From the NCBI GenBank assembly GCA_026724425.1, contig JAIUCV010000011.1, positions 6,283,501-6,347,500 on the forward strand: a stretch of 64,000 nucleotides of DNA, read 5' to 3'. Positions 25,241 to 36,580 of this stretch are shown here, one piece after another. Below the pieces are notes generated by a model. That model was given only the letters and a program-made list of their open reading frames with translations. It was not told where the DNA came from and made no database searches. A program made the translations under genes and the position numbers. Within the stretch, counting starts at the first letter, position 1, and each line of letters starts with the position of its first letter. This DNA comes from Erythrophleum ivorense. Lineage: Eukaryota; Streptophyta; Magnoliopsida; Fabales; Fabaceae.

Positions 25241-26139
25241 ATATAGTTACTTATTCTTTAGTAGAGCCCATTTTCACGTTTTTACCTTGTTTAAAAGCTT
25301 GTAATATTGTGTCATGTGATTTACAATGCTAGTGATAGTCTATTGATTTTTTATTTCTTTCAATTTGATCCAAATTTTCCTGTTTTACCAATCAAAATTC
25401 CTAACCTTTGGCCAAAATAGAAAATAAAAATTCCTAACTCTAATTGAGACCTAAGTTTGAAATTTGTTTCCAATCTCACCCTAGCTTTGATTCATACTTC
25501 TAAATCTCCCTCTAGCTTTCATCAAATATCAAATTCGCCTTGGATTGCTCCAACGATGATTGATTGGAGACTAATTTAGGTATTAGGTCTTAAATGAGGT
25601 TAAAGATTTCAAAATTCAATAAGGAGAATTAGATATTTCTTTCAATCCCACCTTGGTTACAATTGAATACTTTGAAAACAAAAATAATTTAATGAAAGTG
25701 ATTTTTTTAACAAATTTTGGTGATAGTGGATTAATAATAAATTTTAAATTAGGCCTAGAATGTGTGGAGAGTTTTGAAGTAAGTAAGAGTAAATTAGAGA
25801 TTTTGCTTTAAATTATAAAAAAATTAGGAGTCATGTGATTCTAACATTATATAACTATAAAAAATTGTTTGTTAGAATTTAACCATAGGATAACTTCATA
25901 CTAACGAAATAAATTATATAATATTGTTTTACCTATTATAAAATACATCGTTTTTAAATTTTCAAATATTTCATGATTATTGAAAAACTAATTTAATAAC
26001 AACATATAAATTATTTTTATTTATTAGTTACATAATATATAACTATTGAGGTAAAAGAAGCATACAAAACTATGATAGTTATATTATATATAACTATTTT
26101 ATTATTTATAAAATATTAGTTATAATATTTATCGTGGGA
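25241..26139. other. Intergenic stretch beyond the telomere-like tract
   Basis: AT-rich unique-looking sequence of about 900 bp. I see no gene, structured repeat or element end in it. Confidence 0.55.
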
Positions 26140-27625
26140 TATGAGAGTCAAAGGTAAAAAAATATTAAAGCAAATGGAAAATAATATAGCAATTGGATCG
26201 GATAATATATCCATTGAGGTATGGAAGAGTTTAGAAAAATATACAAATTGGTTTACAAAATTATGAGGTATAAGAGAATGTCGAACAAATAAAAGAGAAG
26301 TACTTTAATCTATATTTATAAAAATAAGAGGAACATACAAAAATTATAAATTATAGAGGAATTAAACTTATAAGCTATATTATGAAGTTATGAGAAAAGA
26401 TAATTGAGTGAATATTAAGGTAAGAGACTCAAGTTACAGAGAATCAATTTGATTTTATGGCAGAAAGGTCGACCATGGAAGCGATATACTTATTGCGAAG
26501 ATTGATGAAGATATATCGAAGGAATAAAAAAAATTTATACATGGTGTTTATCAATTTGAAAAAGTTATATGATAAGGTGTCAAGAGAGGTTTTATAGAAG
26601 GTTTGAAAAAAAAAGCATTTGTATAGTTTATATTCAAGTAATCTAAGATATGTATAATGTGGTTATAATTAGTGTAAGAACAAAATGAGGATCCACAGAA
26701 AAATTTTCAATAATTATTGGTTTATATTAGAAATCAACTTTAAATCTTTATTTTTTTTTACATTAGTCTTAGATATACTTACTAAACATATTCAAGAGCT
26801 GGTGCTATAATGTATATTTTTTGTAAATAATATAGTCCTAATTAAAGAATAGAAAGATGAAATAAATGAGAAGTTAGAGATGTGAAAATTAGCTTTAGAA
26901 ACATATAGATTTCGTTTAAATAGAAGTAAAACGGAATATATGGAATATAAGTTTAGTAAGAGAAGCACTAGGTCTAATGCAGAAATGAAAATTGGAAAAC
27001 ATATCATACTACAAGTTATATGATTTAAATATTTTGGGTCCATCATATAATATGATAGGGAAATGAAAGAAGGTGTAAAACATATGATTCAAGTAGATGG
27101 ATGAAATTGAATAGTACTTTAAACGTTATTTGTAATAGAAGAGTATCAATCAAACTCAAGGGTAAATTCTATCACACAGTTATAAAACTTGCAATGTTAT
27201 ATGGAACTCAGTGTTGAGCCATAAAAAACCAACAAGAAAATAAGAGGAAAGTTACAAAGATGATAATATTGTATTGAATAAGTGGATACACCAAATAAGA
27301 TAGAATTAGAAATGAGTGCAGTAGAAAAGAAGTAAAAATCGCACTTATTGTGGAAACGATTTTAGAATCGCTATTTAAATAGTTTGGATATGTGTGGAGA
27401 ATACCTATAAAATTCCTAGTTAAGAGAATAGATCAGATAAAAAGTAGTCTAATAGTTAGAAGTTGAGGAAGACAAAAAAAAACTATAAAAAAAATTATTA
27501 AAAAGGATTTAGAATCAAATAATTTATCTAAAAATATGATTAACAATAAAATTTTATATCCTCAATTGATCCATATAACTAACTTCATTTGATGAAAAAA
27601 GATTTTGTTATTATTATTATGTAAT
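26140..27625 (+). pseudogene. Decayed RTE-type LINE reverse transcriptase
   Basis: Translating across stops and shifts gives the order of a plant RTE non-LTR reverse transcriptase: a SDNISIEVWK-like start, a QFDFMAERSTMEAIYLLRRL-like block (about 26435-26500), a VFINLKKLYDKVSREVL-like block (about 26540-26595), LDILTKHIQE (about 26775), then the catalytic box. The catalytic FADD box reads FVNN at 26820-26831, so both metal-binding Asp are lost. Later blocks (RSKTEYMEYKFSKR; LQVI*FKYFGSIIQ) follow in order. The copy ends in a TTGTTATTATTATTAT run at about 27605-27625, the microsatellite tail usual for RTE. No endonuclease domain was recognised, so it is 5' truncated. Confidence 0.82.
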
Positions 27626-28370
27626 ATATCACTAGTAATGATAATATCGTGTTTTCAAAAACTTAAATGCCATTTAACTTTTAATTCAACTAATATAAAT
27701 ATGGTAAATACTTTTTAACTTTTATCACATTAACATGCACATAATAGCATACTTATGCCATCTTTGTACCAACCCAAATTATAGGTGTCTTTTTAAATTT
27801 GAATCATTTAGATTTGATGAGATGATTCATATATGATATTTTATTTTTTAATTTAAATTATTATTTTTTAAAGTTAGTAATTAAAAGATTATTTTTATTC
27901 TGAATTTTATATTCTTTTAAATTAAAAAATTTAAATATAAAAATTACAAAATTTAAATCATCTAAATTTAATTTAAATAATTTAAATTAAAATAAAAAAA
28001 AAAGCAAAGAGAAGATGAGTTGATATCTAATTTAATTTTTATAAAATACTATTCAAGAAGTGCATCCAATCATCAAAATACACTAATAATATGTTTGAAA
28101 ACACATTATGTTCTCTTCAAATCACGTTTGACATGAAGCCAGAAATTGAAGCTTCTACGTAATTTTTCATTCGGTTTTCAAACGGGCGCTAATACAGTAA
28201 ACTGTACGAAAAATCTGCTTGCACATATCTCGGCTATCACGTTAGCCACTACTTCTAGCAAACTTTACATACTCGTTTTTCTTACTTGCCGCATTGCTAG
28301 TGTCCGAATAAAAAGGTTGACCACTCCATGAGCCCCTTCCACGTCAGCCAAACGATAACTTTCTATGCAC
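27626..28370. other. Intergenic stretch upstream of the CONSTANS-like gene
   Basis: AT-rich to about 28100, then more balanced toward the CONSTANS-like promoter. An ACGTCA element lies at about 28341. No gene is supported; the small open frame at 28146-28331 matches no family. Confidence 0.5.
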
Positions 28371-28377
28371 AGATTTT

Positions 28378-28433
28378 GCCACGTGGCAGGTACCCCCGCA
28401 AAACCTGGATTCTTGTAATGTCATGTATAAATA
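28378..28433 (+). promoter_or_regulatory. Promoter of the CONSTANS-like gene: palindromic G-box and TATA box
   Basis: A perfect palindromic G-box, GCCACGTGGC, is at 28378-28387. A TATA box, TATAAATA, is at 28426-28433. Transcription would start near 28460, leaving a leader of about 490 nt that probably includes an intron. G-boxes are bound by bZIP and bHLH factors such as HY5 and PIFs, which fits the light or clock control usual for CONSTANS-like genes. That link is inference. Confidence 0.6.
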
Positions 28434-28951
28434 ACTAACTACCCTACTGTGTGAGCTCCCTCAGGCTGTCACCCACCCAACCTAGTTCTTTCTCGTTACA
28501 ATCCTTAGGGAGAAGAAAAAGGCATATTACTTGTGCTGCTTGAAAATATTTCTCTTTGTGAATCTGCATTTCCTTTTCTTGCTAATCATCCATGGATTCT
28601 GTGTTTCTTGATCATGGCTGATTGTGTGCAAGCGTTTCTTGTGGGGAGGGGGGGATTGAGCATCTCTTAATTAGTATGTATAAAGCTCACATTTTTCCGT
28701 TTTTTACCATATACATTGAAATCTTTGGATACAATTAGACTGCATCAGTGTATTTGGAGCTATTCTGCTGGATTGGTTTATTTTGTTGTGTGTTCTAAAT
28801 GGGTGTTTTGCTAATTTGTGATGCTGTTTTGATCTTTGAAGGGTAAGGAGCTCCGAGGTTGCAGGATTAGAATAATAATAAGCTGAATTCGCGCCATTAG
28901 ATATCACAGAGTTAGTTTATTTAGGATGTTGAATCAGTGAGTTTGACGAGT

Positions 28952-30993
28952 ATGGAACCTCTATGTGACCTTTGTGGGGTTGTAAGAGCAGTAGTATACT
29001 GCAAGTCAGATTCTGCCCGTCTCTGTTTGAATTGTGATGGTTGTGTACACTCTGCCAATGCTTTGTCATGCCGTCATCCTCGTTCACTCCTGTGTGATAA
29101 GTGCAATTCCCAGCCAGCAACTGCGCGCTGCATGTATGATAATATGTCTGTGTGTCAATCTTGTGACTGGAACCAAAATGGCTGTTCACTATTGGGACAT
29201 AGGCGTCAGGCATTGAGTTCTTACACGGGTTGTCCCTCTTCGGCCGAGTTCTCACAAATATGGTCCTTTGTTCTTGATGTTCCTTCTTCAGGTGGTCTTG
29301 ATATTACTGGTTGTGGATCATTTATCACATTGCCTAGAAATGACAGCTGCTCCAGCAAGTTTTTGGAGCAACCAGATAACAATGCCTCCCCTGGTTTGGT
29401 GACTGGCAAGCTGAATGAAATAGAACCATGTGTCAAATATGAACCTTGGACGGGGCAATCTTCTAATAGTATGCCACCAAATCCAAATTACATGTCATCC
29501 TGCAGAGATCAACCATTTTTCTTTCCTCTTGACTCAGACCTGGCAAAGGTATGACCTTTTATTGGTTTGGTTTGGTCAGTAATATAAGTATTTTTATTTC
29601 CAAGAATGCTGGATAATTGATTGACATATAAATACTTAAATAGTCTATTTCGTTATTTCACACTTTCACAGGGGAAATAGGAAGTACTATAATAATGACA
29701 AAAGAGGCGAGAACTTTCACTGTCAACCTTAGATTGTAACGCTCTTTGTATGTATGATCAGTCCTCCTAAGAGATCCGAGTTTTCTTTTTTCTTTTTTGA
29801 TTTTAAAATATTAACTCATGAAGCCACAATGTGTGGTCTATCAATGAGAGACTTGGGGAGTTTGCAAGAGACCTTAAGTTCAACTTCTGTGCCGTCATGT
29901 ACCTAAAATGAAAAATTAACTCATCTGCTGCAGGGATGTCCTAATTTAAAGGATCTCGGCATTGCTGGTGGTGATGATCTTTGTGAAGGTCTCAACGTGG
30001 ATGATGTTCAATTGAACTTTGACAGTGGTGATGAAATATTTGATTACTCTCAAGAAGCTATCAGATATCATCTTGAGGATGGAGAAATTGACCGTTTGTT
30101 AATGGAAAAGAACATATCAGTGACAGAACCTAATGTTCTTATCGAGAATGTCATAGAGGTTATCCCATAAATTTCATTCTCATTCATTACTATTCATAGT
30201 AGCCTCATTATCTGTTGGTGATGCACAAAATTAATTGAGACCCAAATGATTGTTTTAGGCATCTTCATCAGTTCAACAAGATTGTGTAGCCTTTCAATCA
30301 TCGAGGCCTAGCGGGTCAGCTAACGTGGGGCAGACCTTCGACAGTAATGCAAATTCTATACTTAGGAATATGAGCTGCTACAAAACCGTCCGTCTAGGTT
30401 ATCCTCAGGCTCAAGTGCATCCAAGCATATCACTTTCATTATCAAATATTAGTGTTGAAAACAGTGCCCCTGATTATCAAGATCGTGGATTATCACCAGC
30501 ATTCCTGACAGGTGTAACCCGGTGGGAACCAAATTTTGAGGCCACGAGCCCACAAGCAAGGGATAAAGCTAAAATGAGATACCACGAGAAAAAGAAAACT
30601 CGGACGTATGTGCCTTTCACTCTTTGTATGCATATTATTCAAAAAGATTATGTTGGTATACTTTATGCAATTCTTACTACACATAGGCCCATTTATATTG
30701 ACAGTTCATGCACTGATGCACATACACAACATGTCACTAGATGTGCATAGAACCATCTTTTCAGCAACTATGATCTCATGCATTCCGCTTACAATTACAT
30801 CTAGGAGAGCTTTTTCTTTAGGCTGGTACAGAATCCTAATGGAGTTGGCTCACTTCATGGGGGCAGGTTTGGTAAACAAATAAGATATGCATCTCGCAAG
30901 GCAAGAGCTGATACTAGAAGACGGGCGAAAGGAAGATTTGTGAAAGCCGGTGAAGCATATGATTATGATCCTAAAGTGACAGGGAACTTCTAA
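28952..30993 (+). CDS. CONSTANS-like zinc finger protein (two B-boxes and CCT), COL9-12 clade
   Basis: Four exons join in frame: 28952-29548, 29934-30158, 30259-30605 and 30867-30993, giving 431 aa. B-box 1 spans residues 5-42 (C5, C8, C17, D20, C25, C28, H33, H42). B-box 2 spans residues 48-83 (C48, C51, C60, D63, C68, C71, H83), but Asn76 sits where a His is expected. GCPSSAEFSQIWSF after the B-boxes is typical of the COL9-12 group. A CCT domain lies at about 375-418 (RDKAKMRYHEKKKTR, then FGKQIRYASRKARAD), split by the last intron. This is a nuclear transcription factor: B-boxes bind proteins, and CCT binds NF-Y subunits and DNA. COL9-12 relatives act in flowering and light responses. I use the ATG at 28952 because it begins MEPLCDLC; the frame upstream has only a GTG. 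The neighbourhood suggests co-orthology with Arabidopsis COL11/COL12. Confidence 0.93.
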
Positions 30994-33014
30994 GCATATA
31001 GCCTGCAATCACCATCTTTTCTCTTGCAATATATGTGATTCTGACTCGTAAGGTAGTCACTGAAGATTGTAAATACATTGTTTTGTTTTAACAGCATATT
31101 TGCTCATCTTATGAATGCGGGATAGAATTTTAATGCGGCTAGATTATTGTTCAAAACTTGCCTCTTAGGGTTGATTACTCCAGATCTCTAAGAGCTTTTA
31201 ACAGGTTACACAATCCTGCATTAATCTTTAGATGAAAGCAAAGATGCGAAAAGGGGCTGCATTTGGAAATTGCAGGAGCAGGGGTTGTGTTTATACCAAG
31301 ATATTGCATATAATAGAAGTGTAAGAGGTAACAGACATGCGCCATGTATATTATCTCTTTCATACTTATTTTCAAGGTAATGTTTCTTGAAAGCATTTCT
31401 ATTTCCAATATGTTAACATTTGGATTTTCTTGTTTCTATTAGTTGCTGGTCTGTGTAGTCTTTCCTGATTTCAGAGGAATTGTGCAGTGTTCCATCCCAA
31501 ATTTTAACAGGAGAGATCCTGTGAGTTGCTGGGCCTACGTGTCATATATAAACACCATCCAAGTCAAGAATAAAAGGAAAAGTAGTGCTTGGCAAGCAAC
31601 TTTAGGCAACCATACGCTGGAAGTGAATTTCCATGATCTGAGTTGTGCACACCTGCTACCAAATGCGTTTTTGACAAACTATGTACTGCCTTTATAATTA
31701 ATATGTTTGGCATTGCCTTATACTTTTTTCCGTAGGAACCATAACTTTATTTTTTTTAATAAAGGTGTAAACATTGCTTCTACGCCATCAAGGGAAGTTT
31801 GTTTCTTCTTTGACCATGGAAAGATTGATTTGTTTCATGCAAATTTAGTGCAGCACAAATGGTACTCCATGAGCTTGTTTTTTGACTAATTTAATGTGAT
31901 CATAAAAGCTGTAATGCAAGATTTTTTTAATAAGGACTTAAGAAGTTTCCTCCATCACATCTTTGTGAGTGAATTATTTTTATGGCATCCTTGTCGGTTC
32001 TAGCAAATGGTTATTTTAGAGAGGGCCCCTTGTCGATTTACAAACAAAAAAAAGAAAAAAGAAAAATTAGAAAGGTCTTCTCAGTTAAAAGAGTTTGTAA
32101 TCTTTCTTTGGTTATTTTAGAACATATCCTGTCTTCCATTATCATATTATTTTCCTTTTCTTGCTTATAATTCATTCATCAAAATAAACAAGTAAATATA
32201 TAAAAACTGTATAAACACCGAGGCTTGTGTTAAAAGTAGAAAACAGGAAATAAAAACAAAAGGATTCATCTTTTCAGAAACTATTGTGACACTCTCTGAT
32301 TTCTCTTCTGCTTTCCCTTTCTGTGAACGTCCTTCGCATTTCTCATAGCTTACTCTCTCCCCTTAATTATCTTGAGTTTTAGAAGAGCTAACAAGCATAT
32401 GATTGGAATACAAAAATGAATCGTGATAAAAACAATAGGAGGACAAATATAAGAAGGACAGTTCAAACTTCAAAGAGACGAGACATTAATTTGATCATTA
32501 GACATTGGATTAGAAAATCTACAATTTGTTCAAGGAAAAAAATTTATATGCAATTATTTGTACATTTATTGCCATTTTTTTAATTAATATATAATAAATG
32601 TATATTATTCTAATAAAAATATAATAGGTGTATAATTTTTGTAAATAAATATATAATTTTTTAATTAAATTATACATCTGTCAAGTTATTATTGAAGAAT
32701 CATTTACTTATGATATTTTGATTGAAAATTCTAATAAATAAGACATAAAAACTTATATATAAGTTTTTAATTATCGTATAAAGTGGACAGATAAATTAAT
32801 AAAGCATTGCAAGCTCAAATTCTCTTCGCAGACACAGAGAAACTGCCATGGGCTTTTTTGGGTCCCTCCATTTCCCTCTTTCCCCTTCCTTCCGTACAGG
32901 ACTTTCGTAGTTTTGTACGTATATAACTCATGGACACACGCAGCTGTTCACATATGTTATCAGGAACCCACATGACATCGTTCTGTGACTGTATGGTGCA
33001 TTGTTTTAATATGC
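30994..33014. other. 3' flank of the CONSTANS-like gene and intergenic spacer
   Basis: The first few hundred bases are probably the 3' UTR of the CONSTANS-like gene. The rest holds short open frames on both strands without a recognisable family and an AT-rich zone at 32500-32800. I see no other gene. Confidence 0.5.
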
Positions 33015-33015
33015 G

Positions 33016-33053
<38 letters not shown>
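33015..33053. repeat. Compound microsatellite (CT)n(AT)n
   Basis: An uninterrupted run of CT dinucleotides passes directly into AT dinucleotides. It lies about 0.5 kb downstream of the B-box microProtein gene (which is on the minus strand). Confidence 0.85.
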
Positions 33054-33560
33054 ACGTGGAACATCATCTTTTATTTTACATGTTTCGGCATTGTTTTAGT
33101 TTGTTATTTTTTGTATTTTTATATTTATTTTTCAAAAATTAATTAAGACAAACGTAGTCTTTGTTCAATTTTGATGGCAATTTTTCATAAATAAAATTTG
33201 TAAATTTTTCTCAAATTTTCTGTTGAATTTTCTTTTATATTAACGTAACAAAAACCATTTGACTCAGAATTGTGTTTCTCTGTTTTGTCATTAATTAGTT
33301 TAAAGCAAAATAACCACAGACATTAAATTTTAATCGACTGTATATAGTAGAAGTCTAGAAGATAAAGAAATCTCAAATACTGCACTTTTCTTCCTTAATT
33401 AGTTTCTGCAGAACCTAGTTACATCTAAGAAATTCTTCCTTTGATAGCAAGAAAATCATTAGCACTTCGGCATATTAACTAAGAAAAAACAAAGCCAGAA
33501 CAGAATAAGATCATGTAAAGACAAAAAAACACCAAAAAAAAAAAAAGAAAGCAGTTTTTG

Positions 33561-33905
33561 TCATCTTGAACACTTTCTGTCGTTGCCGTTCGAACTTCCG
33601 ATACTGGTCGGAATAACAACCTCAACCGAGGCTCCAATAAGATATCGTCGTGTAAGATTCTGGCAGGTATTGCAGAGAAAGCGCCTAACGTGCCTCAAGG
33701 CCAAGAAATTGGCTTTATGAACCCATTTGTCACATTTTCTACATAGATACGCGTTATCAGCTTGGCAATACAACGAAGCCTTTAACCCACAGAGCTCACA
33801 TAATATTAAACCTCTGATTTCGCCATGTGAAGTGACGTCTTCACGTGAGAGGAGGTTCCTGCAGAAACCACCATGCTTTTCCGCTTCTGCACTACCCTTG
33901 CACAT
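33561..33905 (-). CDS. BBX31: Single-B-box microProtein, BBX30/BBX31 (miP1) type
   Basis: One uninterrupted exon encodes 114 aa beginning MCKG, as in Arabidopsis BBX30/BBX31 (miP1b/miP1a). One B-box spans residues 36-72 with all ligands: C36, C39, C47, D50, C55, C58, H63, H72. It is followed by the family's RHVRRFLCNTCQNLTRR block. There is no CCT domain. miP1 proteins dimerise with CONSTANS and other B-box proteins; in Arabidopsis they recruit TOPLESS and delay flowering, and they also act in light-dependent growth. The published TOPLESS-binding tail is PFVFL. This copy ends SSNGNDRKCSR, and I found no PFVFL in any minus-strand frame just beyond the stop. The gene converges on the CONSTANS-like gene 2.6 kb away. 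It is co-orthologous to BBX30 and BBX31; the symbol follows the chromosome-3-like neighbours. Confidence 0.9.
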   Translation of the reverse strand: MCKGSAEAEKHGGFCRNLLSREDVTSHGEIRGLILCELCGLKASLYCQADNAYLCRKCDKWVHKANFLALRHVRRFLCNTCQNLTRRYLIGASVEVVIPTSIGSSNGNDRKCSR

Positions 33906-33980
33906 TTTGAGAAGATGATGATCTCTGTGTACAAGCTTATAGTAGTCTCTTGAGGAACAAAGGGTAGCTGAATGAAAGCT

Positions 33981-34073
33981 TTTTATAGGAAATCGTCAGA
34001 ACGATGAATAAATCATCACGCAGGTTCATTGGACATTCACATAAAGACAAGGACGTGAATGCCACTACGTCAC
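33981..34073 (-). promoter_or_regulatory. Promoter of the B-box microProtein gene: TATA box and ACGT elements
   Basis: A minus-strand TATA box (TATAAAA, 33981-33987) lies about 75 bp upstream of the ATG. Further upstream are a GACGTG at 34052-34057 and an ACGTCAC at 34067-34073. ACGT-core sites are bound by HY5-type bZIP factors, known regulators of BBX30 and BBX31 in Arabidopsis. Control by HY5 here is inference. Confidence 0.5.
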
Positions 34074-36249
34074 GAAAGCAATGAGCGTTTTATCTTTGCC
34101 CTTTTGTCCTTTTCCAATCAAGCGAAGAAGGTCATTCTGGTAATTAAACCACAGAGAAAGAATGTGTGATTCTCACTAGTTTTGAAAAAAATAGAAGAAA
34201 GAAAATAAAAATTTCAAAGCTTGCATAAGATGCTTGAAGGGTTGTCATGAGCCATAATTTATGATGTTGAGTGGTTAGCAAGCCAATCGGGGTTCCTAAA
34301 GAAGAAAGGGTAATTGTATGGTCCAGAATCATCACCTTTAAACTAGTGACCCACCAAAGTCCATTTGGTTCGTTGTTGTTGTACGTAAGGCCATATTTGA
34401 AATGGGAATTTAATTGACTTAAATGGTAAATGGTAGAAATATTTGGAGGCTTTTGTACCATTATTGTCTTGCACGGTTGGACGCAAAAAAGCTTATGAAG
34501 CGTACTTTTGCAAGCCAGAGGGAGAAGAAGATGTCCTTGTCCACAAATTATTCTTTGGGGCTGATAGATTAGTCTCCACATGTATGGTTGAGACATTGGG
34601 AGCTTCAGCCTATGAATTGCCACGAATATGAGAGTTGGTGAGTGGTGACTCCAAAGATGATGGGGTTTGGTGCTTTTGGTGACTCTGAGAGACTGGTATG
34701 CTGTGAATTTCTAACCGTTCAATTTTGACACCACCAAACAACCGCTAATGAGCCAATCAGAGTGGGTATTAAGTAATCAAATTTATTGAACAGGCACAGC
34801 GATATATGGATCTGCTTTAAATTTGGGGGAGATGGGAATTTTCCGTTGGGAGATCTGAAATTAGTGATTGAATTCAATTATTTCAAGCCTTGGACAAAAG
34901 AGTGATGAAGAACAAACAAATAAAATGCAATCCGTAGAAATTAAACTTTAAAGTTTAATTAGTAAAAAAATTATATTTGAAATGCAGCTAGTTTACTTCC
35001 GTGTCTCTAAATTTGTAATCCGTGTCTTTTTTTTTTTCCCTGACTAGTTTGTTAACGGAACCAGATCATATATATGATAGAATTTGATATGAAATTATGG
35101 AGCCATTTGATACATTAATATACTATATTTTTCTATTTTAAATAATATAATAAAGTCATGATATTTAATATTTTATTTTAATCAACAGTATATGACTAAT
35201 ATTTTGTTGAACTGAATAAACTTTAAAGTTTTAAATTGTGATATTCCCATAATTTTTCTAATGATATAAGTTTTTAATTTTTTGTGAGGTTAGAAATGTC
35301 AAAATGGACTACCCCCAACCTTGTCAGCTTTAGCCCTTCCTTAAGGACTTCATGATTAATGGGCTGGGTTATGCTTAGCTTTGCTCTTCCAACAAATGAG
35401 GTTTCCTATGATTGGCATAGAGCTTTAATTGCGTTTGGTATGGAGATTTTTTCAAAATTTTTAAAAAACTAAACCTAAAAAATTAAATATACTACGTTTG
35501 ATGTAAGTTTTCTAACATAGCTTTTTTTTTTAAAGAAATTTTAGTCCCCCTTAGCATTTAGTGTTTCACAAATTTCAAGCAATTTAGTTCCAGATACAAT
35601 CATGAGATTTCAATATTTTTATCTTTTTTCCCTTCTAATATTTATTTCAAACACATTTTTTTTCATTGATTTTCAGGTACTTTTATTTATGATTGAATTG
35701 TTTGCATAAATAATTTTTTATGATAAATTTAAAATCTTTACATCAAATATCTCCTAAGCATTGTGGACAAACTTGGGCAACACACTGGAATTTTCTTAAT
35801 AAAAACTTGAATTAAAAGATACAATTATATCATCAAACTATATTAAATTCAATTATAGTCAACTACTTTTATTAAAAAATAAATACACTGTATGCCAATT
35901 AAATAATAGAAAAAAATACATAAAAATAATATAATACAATTTCAAATACACGTATTTAATTCATCTCACTAATATATTAAATCATATCAAATATCAAATT
36001 GAAGTGCCCACAACCACAATAAAAATCACATTTTTATTTTTAACTGCCTCTTGTTCAAGCTATGCAACATTTAATATTTCAAGGCCCTATATCATACCCA
36101 TCTAATTCTCAATTATTATTCTAGACATTACAATAAATTTTACGAAATATAAAGTAAGCTTACCAACTCATTCTTATCATATTTCCAATTACTACAAAGT
36201 AGTATTTATTTATAAAAAAAAAAAATATTTCAAGATTGGCCATGCTTAA
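34074..36249. other. Intergenic stretch
   Basis: About 2.2 kb, AT-rich after 34900. Overlapping open frames on both strands near 34144-34631 match no family, and neither has supporting structure. No gene or clear element was found. Confidence 0.5.
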
Positions 36250-36580
36250 CCCACTTAAACCTATAGGCTAAAATGGACGAGCGGCATGTTTGGCTCTTTG
36301 CCAGGTCCTGAGATCAACCAATCCAAGTCACAAATCATTTTTAGTCCCTATGTTCAGTCCAGGTTCAAGAATTTTCTGTCTAGTTCCTTTGGTGTTAAAC
36401 ACTTTAGCAGACCTGAAAAATACCTGGCACATGAATTGATGTTGGTAGGAACAAAATTCAGATCTACTCCGCTTTAGTTGGTAAGATTGATATTAAGCTT
36501 CAGACATGGAAGGCAAGGACTCTTTCTCAAATAACTAGGCTCACCATTATTACATTGGTATTTAGTTATTGCTTGACTTA
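36250..36580 (+). pseudogene. Fragment of an L1-type LINE reverse transcriptase
   Basis: A short frame (about 36280-36477) reads PGPEINQSKSQIIFSP, then SSFGVKHFSRPEKYL. This is the block after the catalytic box in plant L1-type reverse transcriptases (an INxxKS motif followed by a YLG region). Past a stop, KLQTWKARTLSQITR is seen in another frame, matching the family's next WKAR block. The rest of the element is absent, so this is a short relic. Confidence 0.7.

Noticed and set aside
34144..34631. Overlapping open frames of 159 and 62 codons on opposite strands
   Set aside because: Neither matches a family, there is no supporting structure, and this is a length expected by chance in a less AT-rich patch.
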